Numbered from the stretch's first letter, positions 10,276-19,646 are shown. The stretch is 38,996 nucleotides of DNA from Parcubacteria group bacterium (GCA_943350175.1 CALQZX010000009.1:1-38996), one strand, 5' to 3'. Notes: generated by a model not told the origin, from the sequence alone. Program-made: numbers and translations.

Positions 10276-10854
10276 ATGTACAAAATGGAATTGCAAGATA
10301 ATCAAGATGATAGACGAGAACAAGTACAAACTAATCAGCCAGCAACCAACGCCTATGATGAAAATCAAGTTGACGAAACAGCTTTGTTGAGGCAAAATCA
10401 TTCTCTTATGAGTAAAAAAACTAAAAAAGCTTTTATTATCATTTGCAGTGTGGCCATTTTGGCTGGAATCATGACTGGTTTCGGAGCATTCAAGCTTAAA
10501 AACAAAGAAGTCGCAGTAACTGAGGTTCAAAACGTCACTACCGACACAAACAAAATCAAAAACGGAGATATTTTTGGTGTTAAAAATGAAGACACTTTCC
10601 CTGACAATGCCACTGGCTATGTCGAAAAAGGTGGCGTAGAAGGAGAAGGCTCACATAAATTACTTAGAGAAGGTGGAGCAAGCCAAACAGTCGCTCTCAC
10701 TTCATCAGTAGTTGACCTAGATAAATTGGCCGGCATGGAAGTTAAACTCCACGGAGAAACCCACAAAGCTGAAAAAGCAGGCTGGTTTATGGACGTTGGC
10801 AGAGTCGAAGTCGTGAATACTGAGGCACAAGCTCCTATTCAAACTTTAGAGTAA
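10276..10854 (+). CDS. Hypothetical single-TM protein
   Basis: ORF, TM segment about residues 53-72, C-terminal VVDLDKLAGMEVKLHGET...KAGWFMDVGRVEV. Confidence 0.7.
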   Translation: MYKMELQDNQDDRREQVQTNQPATNAYDENQVDETALLRQNHSLMSKKTKKAFIIICSVAILAGIMTGFGAFKLKNKEVAVTEVQNVTTDTNKIKNGDIFGVKNEDTFPDNATGYVEKGGVEGEGSHKLLREGGASQTVALTSSVVDLDKLAGMEVKLHGETHKAEKAGWFMDVGRVEVVNTEAQAPIQTLE

Positions 10855-10873
10855 ACATGCTTAAATAGACCTC

Positions 10874-11755
10874 GTGCCCATGATAGTCTTCTCATCTGTC
10901 AGTAAGTCATTTGCTGATGAACCAACCGCCATCCTTGATCTAAACTTGGAGATCAATCAAGGTGATCTAGTGGTCATCACTGGCTCTTCTGGAGTAGGTA
11001 AAACCACCCTGATGAAATTACTGATCAAAGAATACTCTCCCACTAGTGGAGAAATTACTTTTGAAGATCGTCCACTTAGTCAATTCAAAAAATCAGAAAT
11101 TCCAGCCCTTCGTCGTCAAATTGGAGTAGTCTTTCAAGACTACAAACTCATAGAAGAAATGAACGTCTGGGAAAATATTGCTCTCCCACTCTATATTTGC
11201 AATAAAAAAGAAGACGAAATTGAATCCAGAGTCACTGATTTATTAAACCTCATTGGTTTGGCAGACAAAGCCATGCAATTCCCCAGACAATTATCTGGAG
11301 GAGAAGCTCAAAGAGTCAGTATCGCTAGAGCTCTATCCACAGGCCCGAAACTTATCTTTGCAGACGAGCCAACTGGAAATCTGGATAGCGAAGCCACCAT
11401 TAAAATCACTAAATTATTAAAGAAAATCAACGAATTAGGCACAACGCTCCTCTTCGCTACTCATGATCAATTGGTCTTAGACGAGTTAGAAAAAGAAAAA
11501 GTTGTTCATTTAGAGAAAAAAGCAAAAGAGCAAAAAGTGGACAAAAAAGAAGAAAAAGCCGTAGAACCAATCGACGAAGAAAGAGAAAAAGTTAAGCAAA
11601 AGCAAGAAAAATTAGCCGAAGAAATCGCTGCAGCAGATTCTAAGAAAGACCAAAAAAAAGAAAAAATAGGTTTTCCAAAGCTAAAACTCAAAGTTAATTT
11701 CAAAAAAAACAAAGAAGAGAAAGAAAAAGATAAGGAGGATGATGAAAGCACTTAA
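10874..11755 (+). CDS. ftsE: Cell division ATP-binding protein FtsE with long charged C-terminal extension
   Basis: Walker A GSSGVGKTT, LSGGEAQRVSIARAL, FADEPTGNLD; followed by ftsX; GTG start. Confidence 0.93.
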   Translation: MPMIVFSSVSKSFADEPTAILDLNLEINQGDLVVITGSSGVGKTTLMKLLIKEYSPTSGEITFEDRPLSQFKKSEIPALRRQIGVVFQDYKLIEEMNVWENIALPLYICNKKEDEIESRVTDLLNLIGLADKAMQFPRQLSGGEAQRVSIARALSTGPKLIFADEPTGNLDSEATIKITKLLKKINELGTTLLFATHDQLVLDELEKEKVVHLEKKAKEQKVDKKEEKAVEPIDEEREKVKQKQEKLAEEIAAADSKKDQKKEKIGFPKLKLKVNFKKNKEEKEKDKEDDEST

Positions 11756-12611
11756 TTCTGCCCTAGTAGCAATTCGCCGTTCACCATATCAAAGTATTTT
11801 AACTATCTTTATCTTGACCATTACCTTTTTTATTGCCTACTGTTTTTCACTACTAAGCATCGGCAGTGAGAGAATCCTCGCCTTTTTTGAAACTCAACCT
11901 CAAGTAATTGCTTTCTTGAAATTGGAAGCCAAAGCTGAAGATTTGGAAAGAGTTAGTCAAAAAATGAAAGAGAAAAATTATGTGGCGGGAACCAAAATCG
12001 TTAGTCAAAAAGAAGCCCTAGCCATCTACCAAAAAGAAAACCAAGATGACCCATTACTCCTTGAGCTGGTCACTGAAGAAATCCTTCCATCCAGCATCGA
12101 AGTGGCTGCTGCTGACGTCAAAAGTCTTGATTTAATTAAAAATGATTTAAAAGCAGAAGGCAGCGTTGAAGATGTTGTCCTACAAGAGGACGTCATCGGT
12201 AATTTAATTCGCTGGACCAATGCCATGCGTATGATGGGCTTGTTTTTACTCAGTACATTGACAATCACCTCATTTTTAATGATTATGACCACCATCTCCA
12301 TGAAGATTTCAGCTAAAAGAAAAAATATCCAAATCATGAAATTTGTTGGCGCCAACAATAGCTATATCAGCCGTCCTTTTTTAATGGAGGCCGTCGTAAC
12401 TAGTGCTGTCTCCAGCATTCTAGCCTTTGCCATTTATTACGCCATGATGCTTTATATCAATCCATGGCTCAAAAACTTCCTAGTTGGTATCGTCGACTTC
12501 CCTATTTCCTGGCAATTTTTTGCCTACCAATTTGCCGCCGGTTTTGGCCTGGCTATTTTCCTTGGAATTTTGGCTAGCTACAGCGCTGTTTCGCGCATGT
12601 TAAAAAAATAG
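11739..12611 (+). CDS. ftsX: Cell division permease FtsX
   Basis: FtsX topology, overlaps ftsE end, SD AAGGAGG directly upstream. Confidence 0.92.
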   Translation: MMKALNSALVAIRRSPYQSILTIFILTITFFIAYCFSLLSIGSERILAFFETQPQVIAFLKLEAKAEDLERVSQKMKEKNYVAGTKIVSQKEALAIYQKENQDDPLLLELVTEEILPSSIEVAAADVKSLDLIKNDLKAEGSVEDVVLQEDVIGNLIRWTNAMRMMGLFLLSTLTITSFLMIMTTISMKISAKRKNIQIMKFVGANNSYISRPFLMEAVVTSAVSSILAFAIYYAMMLYINPWLKNFLVGIVDFPISWQFFAYQFAAGFGLAIFLGILASYSAVSRMLKK

Positions 12612-12630
12612 ACCAAAAAGGTCTTTTGAT

Positions 12631-13851
12631 ATGAAAAGAATAATAAGCTTGTCGTTGGTCTTACTAGCTTTGTTCTTGTTTAACCCCTCCATTGTCCGGG
12701 CAGAAGATTGTGATCAACAGTTTAAATGTGATGAAAATGATACTGCCGGCTACAGCACTTGTCTCAGCAAATTGGCTAGCTGCTGGCAAGACAAAATCAA
12801 TGCGACACGCTCCACAGCTAACACTCTGCAATCTGCCATTGATATTATTAATGGCCAGATCAGAGTGCAAAGTCTCAAAATTCAACAAACTGCAGCAGAA
12901 ATTGCTACTTTAGAACGAGAAATCAATGATTTATCTGGAAGAATAGAGGGCTTGGCCATTTCTCTAGATAGACTAAGCGGCATTCTTATCAAAAGAATCA
13001 GAGAAAGCTATAAACAACTTCGCCTGCCATACAAAAGCAATCTTTTTGCCGCTGACTCTTTTAACAATTTCATTAGTCAATATCGATACGTCAACGTCGC
13101 TCAAGAGCAAACCCTCGACATTATGAAGCGAACCGAGCTACAGCGCCTAACTTACAACCAACAAAAAGATCTCAAAGAAACTAAACAGCTAGAAATCGAG
13201 AAAAAGAAAAAAGAATTGCAAAGTCAAAAAAATATTCTAGACTCACAAAAAGTCGGTAAAGACGAATTACTAAAACAAACCAAAAACAATGAATCTGTTT
13301 ATCAACAAAAGCTAGCTGAAGCTACAGCTGAACTCAACTCTTTGAAGGCTTTCTCTAGCAGCAAAAGCGGTTCTGTTCTGTCTGAACAAAATAGTCCAGA
13401 TGGCTGGTATTTCGGTCAGCGTGATCAGCGCTGGGCATCCTACAGAATAGGTAACAGCAACATGAGTGTGATGGAAGTTGGCTGTCTGGTTAGCAGCATT
13501 GCCATGATGAAGAAAAAATTTGGAGAAGGAGTCAACCCAATCGCCATCGCCAGCAACAGCAGTTATTTCTTTTCTAACACCGCTTACATCCTAAGACCAT
13601 GGGCAGCTCCTTCTGGCTATCATTACCAACATTATGCTTATTCTCAAAGCACCTTGGATAGCAGACTAAATGACAACCCAGTCATCGTTAAACTTTCAGC
13701 TGGACCATATGGAACTCATTTCATCGTCATCAAAGAAAAGAAAGATGGTCAATACATCATGCATGATCCATGGGAAGGTTTTGATAAGAAATTCTCCGAC
13801 TTCTACTCTTTAGGACAAATCAGAGAAATTGCAGCATTGGTGAAAAATTAA
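12631..13851 (+). CDS. Secreted coiled-coil protein with C-terminal C39-like cysteine peptidase domain
   Basis: Signal peptide, long coiled coil, then WYFGQRDQRWASYRIG...EVGCLVSSIAMM...THFIVIKEKKDGQYIMHDPW. Confidence 0.8.
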   Translation: MKRIISLSLVLLALFLFNPSIVRAEDCDQQFKCDENDTAGYSTCLSKLASCWQDKINATRSTANTLQSAIDIINGQIRVQSLKIQQTAAEIATLEREINDLSGRIEGLAISLDRLSGILIKRIRESYKQLRLPYKSNLFAADSFNNFISQYRYVNVAQEQTLDIMKRTELQRLTYNQQKDLKETKQLEIEKKKKELQSQKNILDSQKVGKDELLKQTKNNESVYQQKLAEATAELNSLKAFSSSKSGSVLSEQNSPDGWYFGQRDQRWASYRIGNSNMSVMEVGCLVSSIAMMKKKFGEGVNPIAIASNSSYFFSNTAYILRPWAAPSGYHYQHYAYSQSTLDSRLNDNPVIVKLSAGPYGTHFIVIKEKKDGQYIMHDPWEGFDKKFSDFYSLGQIREIAALVKN

Positions 13852-13872
13852 AAATTTGCTAATATATAACCT

Positions 13873-14172
13873 ATGCCAAAACCAAAATACCTTGATCAAG
13901 CTTTTGACGAAGAATTAAAGAGACTACTAGAAATTTTTATTAAAAAACATAAAGACTACGGTAAAGATAACATCCTGGATAATGGGGAACTTGGCATTAT
14001 TTTCCGCATCAATGATAAATTACGCAGACTCCAAAATTTAATGAGTAAGCCAGGTGAACCAATGAATGAAAGTGTCAAAGATAATTGGCAAGACATAGCT
14101 GTTTACGCAGTCATTGGCATGTTGTTGCAAGATGGACGCTTCAAAGATTTGGTTATCGATCCAGAAAAATAG
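13873..14172 (+). CDS. Small protein resembling DUF1599/nucleotide-modification-associated domain
   Basis: IKKHKDYGKDNILDNGELGIIFRINDKLRRLQNL...ESVKDNWQDIAVYAVIGMLL. Confidence 0.65.
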   Translation: MPKPKYLDQAFDEELKRLLEIFIKKHKDYGKDNILDNGELGIIFRINDKLRRLQNLMSKPGEPMNESVKDNWQDIAVYAVIGMLLQDGRFKDLVIDPEK

Positions 14173-15045
14173 TTAAATTAATTCGCTATTTTCTTCTTTA
14201 GAAAGCTCGGTTTTTGACCTTTGCATCACGTAAATGTCTTGACGATAGTCATTTTCACCGACAAATTCCGCCTCACCTTGGATAATTTTTTCAAAAGGTT
14301 TGCAAGCAAAACAGCCATCTTCACCATGAGGACATTTAAAGCGTTCTAGCTGGCGAGCCAATTTGATTTCCTTGGCAATTTTGAGGATTTGTTCATGAGC
14401 TGATTCAAGATCTGGCAAAGCTTTTTCAACAATTTGATCCAAGCCTAAATACCAATAACTAGCCCTACTAACTACTCGATGTTGACAATTGTGAACCAAG
14501 AGATGGTAGATTGGCAGCTGCAAAGAACCATCGTTTTCCTGACTTTTGCTAGTCTTGAAATCAATAATATTGACGCTATCAGTCTCTTTTAAGTATTCGA
14601 GCCAATCAATCTTGCCACAAAGAATAATATTATCTTCCTTAGACAACCAATAATGAGGCAAATCCTCTTTGATTTTAACGGCCAGACCAAGTAAAGGACC
14701 TGGATTCTCCATTACCTTGAGCAGCATTTCTTTGCCACGATCCTTGTATTGCTGCTCGGTACTTTCATCGAAAAAACCACCTCTTTTGCCAGAAACTGCT
14801 TGCCAACTACGCTCAAATTTAGTTATCAAAGACTCTTTGAAACGTTCTGTACCTGGAAGAACCGACAAAGACTCCAAAACACTGTGAACCACTTGACCAA
14901 GAGCCAAAGGTGGCGACATTAATTGAACTTTATGACTAGTCTTTGGATCTTTATAAACATTCTTGAGATAATAAGCTCGTGGACATTGCAAAAAATCGCT
15001 AATCGAAGTGTGAGAAACCCAGACGGCAGTGTATTTATCAGGCAT
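14173..15045 (-). CDS. PD-(D/E)XK nuclease family protein, RecB/Cas4-like, likely Fe-S
   Basis: SISDFLQCPRAYYLKN, GKIDWLEY...NIIDFKTSK, LQLPIYHLL, C-terminal CPHGEDGCFAC. Confidence 0.85.
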   Translation of the reverse strand: MPDKYTAVWVSHTSISDFLQCPRAYYLKNVYKDPKTSHKVQLMSPPLALGQVVHSVLESLSVLPGTERFKESLITKFERSWQAVSGKRGGFFDESTEQQYKDRGKEMLLKVMENPGPLLGLAVKIKEDLPHYWLSKEDNIILCGKIDWLEYLKETDSVNIIDFKTSKSQENDGSLQLPIYHLLVHNCQHRVVSRASYWYLGLDQIVEKALPDLESAHEQILKIAKEIKLARQLERFKCPHGEDGCFACKPFEKIIQGEAEFVGENDYRQDIYVMQRSKTELSKEENSELI

Positions 15046-15122
15046 AGTTCATATATTACTGTGATTTATATTTCGTAACAAGTCTAATATTAGAAAATTT
15101 GCTATAATCTAGTTTATTAAAT

Positions 15123-16850
15123 ATGTCTACGTCTAGTACTGAACCTCAAGTAGTTAATCAAGCTGTTCCAACAGTTGAGATTGCTCCTGTCGTCCCAGAG
15201 AAACCAGTTGAACTTAAAGAATTGTCGACTTACGCCAAGGAGTACACTAAACAGTACCAAATGGACTGGGAATACAGCCACAGATCCATTATTTCTCCAC
15301 TTGAGGTAGATGAGCTGGCTAGCAGAATTGCTGGAGCCTACGAACAAGTCAGAAAAGTCATCGATTGGAAAGAAGAAAATCTCTTGCGTCGCGGAGCCAT
15401 TGAACGCATTTTGAAACGCCGTCTAGTCTCTGAACTTTACGGAATCAGTATTTTACCCAATTTAAACGCTGCAGAAATGGCCGAACCAATGATTTTGGAA
15501 CTGATGCGTAGCGGTTATTTTGACAATGGCAAAATTGCCAAGAAACAGATCAAGGAAATTGAGAACATCCTAACCAAATATATCCGCATTTTAGACGACT
15601 CCAAGATACCCAATTCTCCAACAAAAAAACACGTCAAAAATAAAATGGATTTCTACACCTGGATGCTAGAAATTGCCTCCTGTGAGATCGAAGAGGTTTT
15701 GGCTCCAGCTTTCAAAGAAAACGCCTTGCTCAATTTAATGACTAATGTCATCTATGAACGCAGCCGCATTTTGCCAAGCAGTAGAATGAGTGATTTAGAA
15801 AGACTAATCCAGATTTATATCGCCAGCATGCGTACTCTTTATAATTTTGACGAGCCAATTATTTCTTATAACATCATTAAAATTCGCTTTCCTTTCTTTA
15901 TTGAAGAAAATGAAGAAAGCATTGCCAAGGTCACCAAAGAAGTCCACACCATTCGCGAACAAATCGAGAATGATCTAAACAGCGAAGATGGTAAAAAATT
16001 CTATAAATTAGCTGCCAAATACGACGCCGCTTACCGAATCATCGGCGATATCTTAGAAAAAATCAACAACACTCCAGAGTTTGTTCGTGAAACTATCGCC
16101 AATCCAGTCCAATTAAAAGAGATGATTAGCGAGGCTTATTTCAAACGCAAAGCCAGTCTCAAGGGTCGCCTTTTCCGCAGTGCTATCTATTCGACTCTGT
16201 CAATTTTTGTAGCTGGCATTGCTAGTTTCATTATTTTTGAAGGCCCAGTCGCCAAATTAGCCGGCAAAGATTTTAGCTTATTCTCTCTGTTTATTGATTT
16301 GCTCATTCCAAGTTTAATCATGTTTTTACTTGTGATTATCATTCGTCCACCCAAAGATCAAAACCTCAAGGTGGTACAAAAAGAAATTGCCAAAATTTTA
16401 CATGAGCAAAGCAGTGAGGATGTCTACGAAATTGACTTTGAACGTCAACAAAACAAAATTCTCAACCTCATTTTCTTCGCCATTTCTACCATCTGCGGTT
16501 TCTTAGGCATGTGGTTTATTTTTTGGATTTTTGAAATTGCTAGCGTACCCTGGACCTCTATGTATATTGATACCGTAAATGTGGCAATGGTTTTTTTCGC
16601 TGCCATGGCCATCAAGCAAAAGTCGAAAGAAATCACCATCGAAGATCGTGCCAATTTCATGGAGTTTTTGCTAGAACTATTCTCTGTCCCTATGGCTAAA
16701 ATCGGCCAATGGTTCTCCAATAAATGGAAAAAATATAACATCTTTTCCGCCTTTTTCACCGCTATCGTCGACTTGCCATTTTCCACCCTAATTGGCATCA
16801 TCGAAGACTGGCGCAACTTCATCAAAGAACGAAGCAGTGAGATGCATTAG
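15123..16850 (+). CDS. Hypothetical membrane protein
   Basis: 575-aa ORF with four predicted TM segments in the C-terminal half; no family recognised. Confidence 0.7.
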   Translation: MSTSSTEPQVVNQAVPTVEIAPVVPEKPVELKELSTYAKEYTKQYQMDWEYSHRSIISPLEVDELASRIAGAYEQVRKVIDWKEENLLRRGAIERILKRRLVSELYGISILPNLNAAEMAEPMILELMRSGYFDNGKIAKKQIKEIENILTKYIRILDDSKIPNSPTKKHVKNKMDFYTWMLEIASCEIEEVLAPAFKENALLNLMTNVIYERSRILPSSRMSDLERLIQIYIASMRTLYNFDEPIISYNIIKIRFPFFIEENEESIAKVTKEVHTIREQIENDLNSEDGKKFYKLAAKYDAAYRIIGDILEKINNTPEFVRETIANPVQLKEMISEAYFKRKASLKGRLFRSAIYSTLSIFVAGIASFIIFEGPVAKLAGKDFSLFSLFIDLLIPSLIMFLLVIIIRPPKDQNLKVVQKEIAKILHEQSSEDVYEIDFERQQNKILNLIFFAISTICGFLGMWFIFWIFEIASVPWTSMYIDTVNVAMVFFAAMAIKQKSKEITIEDRANFMEFLLELFSVPMAKIGQWFSNKWKKYNIFSAFFTAIVDLPFSTLIGIIEDWRNFIKERSSEMH

Positions 16851-16982
16851 TATTATATCTCTTCTCGCTTGTTTGGAGTTTTTTTCTGATATGCGCAGCA
16901 TCTTTCGTACCAGCTGCTTTTTGCTTGTGCAAAAAGACAGGGTCCGAAATATAATCAACTGGTATTTTAACAATCTACAAAT

Positions 16983-17065
16983 GGAGGCATCGCATAGTGG
17001 CCAATTGCACAAGATTGCTAATCTTGACCCTTCGGGGTTCCTGGGTTCAAATCCCAGTGCCTCCG
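16983..17065 (+). tRNA. tRNA-Ser (anticodon GCU)
   Basis: Acceptor GGAGGCA/TGCCTCC, anticodon stem CAAGA/TCTTG loop TTGCTAA, long variable arm, T-arm CTGGG-TTCAAAT-CCCAG. Confidence 0.95.
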
Positions 17066-17186
17066 CATAGAAATAAGATTGATTTATTAATCTTATTTCT
17101 ATGTGAGAGAAACTTGAATTTCTAATCCTGCCGCCAAGTTTGCGAAGCAAACCTGGGTAATACTCGCAGAGTGCAGTGCCTCCGCA
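17066..17186 (+). repeat. tRNA-Ser-associated structured tail, copy 2 (hairpin 17066-17103; core 17124-17186)
   Basis: 15-bp perfect hairpin CATAGAAATAAGATT/AATCTTATTTCTATG directly after the discriminator; core near-identical to copy 1; ends CAGTGCCTCCGCAT, a 14-nt repeat of this tRNA's own 3' end. Confidence 0.85.
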
Positions 17187-17413
17187 TGAAAATCTTCATC
17201 TCCGTCCACCCCAACTCCAAAAAGCCAAGAATTGTTAAAAACATCCTTGGTTCTCTCAGTGTCTATGTAAATCAACCAGCCATTGATGGCCGAGCTAATG
17301 GAGCAGTTATTGAAGCTCTCGCAAAATATTTTGAGGTCAAAAAGTCAGCCGTACAATTAGTTTCAGGAACCAAATCTAAAACAAAAATTTTTGAGATCAA
17401 CAAACCTGTATAA
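17186..17413 (+). CDS. DUF167/YggU family protein
   Basis: MKIFISVHPNSKKPRI...VNQPAIDGRANGAVIEALAKYFEVKKSAVQLVSGTKSKTKIFEI. Confidence 0.85.
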   Translation: MKIFISVHPNSKKPRIVKNILGSLSVYVNQPAIDGRANGAVIEALAKYFEVKKSAVQLVSGTKSKTKIFEINKPV

Positions 17414-17420
17414 TCAGTTC

Positions 17421-17678
17421 ATGCCTAAACAAGACACTCATCCACATTGGCGGGTTTACATCGTAGAGTGTCGTGACGGCACTTATTACACCGGCATCAC
17501 TCCAAACATTGAGCAACGCATCAAAACCCACAACACTGGCAAAGGTGCCGCTTACACTCGTGGACGTGGACCGGTTAAATTAATTTACTGCGAAAAGTTT
17601 TTGACACGCAGCGAGGCTTCTATTAGAGAATATGCGATTAAAAAATTGACCAGATCACAAAAAGAAAAATTAATTTAG
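17421..17678 (+). CDS. GIY-YIG endonuclease superfamily protein (UPF0213-like)
   Basis: WRVYIVECRDGTYYTGITPNIEQRIKTHNTGKGAAYTRGRGPVKLIY. Confidence 0.9.
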   Translation: MPKQDTHPHWRVYIVECRDGTYYTGITPNIEQRIKTHNTGKGAAYTRGRGPVKLIYCEKFLTRSEASIREYAIKKLTRSQKEKLI

Positions 17679-17693
17679 AGGTATAATATCAAT

Positions 17694-18059
17694 ATGGTTG
17701 AAACCGGAGATAAACTTGCCAGCGTTATTTCGCACATGATGAGAACCACAACTTTGACTCTATCTGAAATGGATGGGGGCATGGAATGGTTTGATGACTC
17801 CGCTCGCTTTACTTTTGTTTGTACTATGTTGCTGGATTTGTTAATGAACTTAAGAAAGATGGAAACAACTTCAAAGATTAATGCCGTACAAATTAACAAC
17901 AAACAAGTTATTAATTTTGAAAATCCAATGTTACCAAAAGTAATTTCTGTTGAAGAAGCCACTTCTTCTGCAACCATACTTTTTCTTTCAAAAAAGATTT
18001 TAGAAGGATATAAAGCAAACTTGGATTTAAAAGAATTTCCTCAGTCAGATAAAAGTTAG
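17694..18059 (+). CDS. Hypothetical protein
   Basis: 121-aa ORF, TATAAT-6 nt-ATG. Confidence 0.55.
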   Translation: MVETGDKLASVISHMMRTTTLTLSEMDGGMEWFDDSARFTFVCTMLLDLLMNLRKMETTSKINAVQINNKQVINFENPMLPKVISVEEATSSATILFLSKKILEGYKANLDLKEFPQSDKS

Positions 18060-18063
18060 AAAT

Positions 18064-18092
18064 TTGACACAATCAATTTCCTTTGTTAATAT
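18064..18092 (+). promoter_or_regulatory. Sigma70-type promoter of the trpB leader: TTGACA-17-TAATAT
   Basis: Consensus -35 18064-18069, -10 18087-18092, spacer exactly 17 nt. Confidence 0.88.
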
Positions 18093-18099
18093 GACGCTT

Positions 18100-18159
18100 A
18101 TGCAATCGACTCGTATGCAAATTAGCTTCAACTGGTGGACCACCTCCCTCTGGCGGTAG
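18100..18159 (+). CDS. Trp leader peptide MQSTRMQISFNWWTTSLWR*
   Basis: ATG 7 nt after the -10 box; TGG at 18133, 18136, 18151; stop TAG at 18157; followed by terminator/antiterminator before trpB. Confidence 0.82.
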   Translation: MQSTRMQISFNWWTTSLWR

Positions 18160-18189
18160 TTCTTTGTTTGCATTTGCATGAATTAAGAC

Positions 18190-18212
18190 ACCGCTAAATA
18201 GGCGGTTTTTTT
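18190..18212 (+). terminator. Rho-independent terminator of the trp attenuator
   Basis: ACCGC/GCGGT stem followed by T7 (18206-18212); GGCGGT at 18152-18157 duplicates the terminator 3' arm (GGCGGT 18201-18206). Confidence 0.85.
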
Positions 18213-18267
18213 ATGCAAAAAACCAAATTAAATAAATTATTAAATATTAAGAAAAAATAAAAAATAT

Positions 18268-19491
18268 ATGAAAAAAATAAAATTACAAAAAAATAATGAA
18301 AAAGAAACCTTACCAAATTCTGATGGTTTCTTCGGTGAGTATGGTGGACAATTTGTGCCACCACAATTAAAAAAAGCACTAGAAGAAGTAACAGCTGCTT
18401 ACGAAATAGCAAAAAAAGATCCTGATTTTCAAAAAGAATATCAAGATCTTTTGGCAAATTACGTCGGCCGTCCATCTTCTCTTTTCTTTGCCAAAAATCT
18501 AACTGAAAAGTTAGGTGGCGCTAAGATTTATCTCAAGAGAGAAGATCTTAATCATACCGGAGCACATAAGATTAATCACTGTCTAGGTGAAGCACTTTTG
18601 GCCAAAAGAATGGGAAAGAAAAAACTCCTCGCTGAAACTGGTGCTGGTCAGCATGGGGTCGCTTTAGCTACTGCTGCCGCATTGATGGGACTAGAATGTG
18701 AAATTCACATGGGCGCCATCGACGTCGCCAAACAACATCCCAATGTTTTGCGCATGCAATTGCTTGGTGCCGTCGTCGTCACCGTAGAAAGTGGTGGCAG
18801 ATGTCTTAAAGATGCGGTCGATAGTGCTTTTGGAGCCTACCTGAATGACTATGAAAATACTTTCTTTGGCATTGGTTCAGTGGTTGGCCCACATCCATAT
18901 CCAATGATGGTCAGAGATTTTCAATCAGTGGTGGGCAAAGAAGCTCGCGAGCAAATCATGCTCAAAGAAAATAGACTGCCAGATTACTTGGTGGCTTGCG
19001 TTGGAGGTGGCTCCAATGCCATGGGTTTGTTTCATGCTTTCTTAAACGATGAGCAAGTACAAATGATTGGCGTTGAGCCAGCTGGTAAAAGTTTCAAGCC
19101 AGGTGACCATGCTGCTACTTTGACATTAGGTAAACCAGGCACTTTGCACGGTATGTTTACTTATTTACTACAAGATGAAAAAGGAGAACCTTTGCCAGTT
19201 CACTCCATTGCTTCTGGTTTGGATTATCCCGGAGTCGGACCACAGCACTCTTATCTAAAGGATCAGGAAAGAGTGCAATATGTGACAGCAAATGACAAAG
19301 AGGCTTTGGAAGCTTTTTTAATGCTCAGTAAAGTGGAGGGTATTATTCCTGCTTTGGAAAGTTCACACGCTATTGCTGCGGTGATTAAAATGGCACCGAC
19401 TTTGAGCAAAGACAAAGTTATCATCATTAATCTCTCTGGCCGAGGAGATAAAGACGTTGATTATGTTGGAGAATTGTTGGGAATAGGCTAG
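18268..19491 (+). CDS. trpB: Tryptophan synthase beta chain (TrpB1-like), no trpA in window
   Basis: [25 protein letters not shown] (PLP Lys), [24 protein letters not shown]. Confidence 0.95.
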   Translation: MKKIKLQKNNEKETLPNSDGFFGEYGGQFVPPQLKKALEEVTAAYEIAKKDPDFQKEYQDLLANYVGRPSSLFFAKNLTEKLGGAKIYLKREDLNHTGAHKINHCLGEALLAKRMGKKKLLAETGAGQHGVALATAAALMGLECEIHMGAIDVAKQHPNVLRMQLLGAVVVTVESGGRCLKDAVDSAFGAYLNDYENTFFGIGSVVGPHPYPMMVRDFQSVVGKEAREQIMLKENRLPDYLVACVGGGSNAMGLFHAFLNDEQVQMIGVEPAGKSFKPGDHAATLTLGKPGTLHGMFTYLLQDEKGEPLPVHSIASGLDYPGVGPQHSYLKDQERVQYVTANDKEALEAFLMLSKVEGIIPALESSHAIAAVIKMAPTLSKDKVIIINLSGRGDKDVDYVGELLGIG

Positions 19492-19498
19492 TTGATAT

Positions 19499-19532
19499 GG
19501 GGCGCTGAATCAATATAAAATTCCAGCGCCCC
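19499..19532 (+). terminator. Possible trpB 3' hairpin (no U-tract)
   Basis: GGGGCGCTG/CAGCGCCCC, 9-bp perfect stem, 16-nt loop. Confidence 0.5.
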
Positions 19533-19554
19533 ATCACTAAATTCATCTACAAAT

Positions 19555-19583
19555 TTGACAATCCTTAAAACTGGACATACAAT
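19555..19583 (+). promoter_or_regulatory. Sigma70-type promoter of the tyrosine phenol-lyase leader: TTGACA-17-TACAAT
   Basis: -35 19555-19560, -10 19578-19583, spacer exactly 17 nt. Confidence 0.88.
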
Positions 19584-19589
19584 CACCGC

Positions 19590-19646
19590 ATGCTTAATAA
19601 GTTAGTAGTCAGTGAAATCTATTATACCCAGGTAACCCGCGGGTAG
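19590..19646 (+). CDS. Tyr leader peptide 1 MLNKLVVSEIYYTQVTRG*
   Basis: ATG 6 nt after -10; adjacent TAT TAT at 19620-19625; stop TAG lies inside the antiterminator strand. Confidence 0.8.
   Translation: MLNKLVVSEIYYTQVTRG

Noticed and set aside
18194-18475. Minus-strand ORF across the trp attenuator
   Set aside because: Antisense to trpB with low-complexity composition; no independent support.
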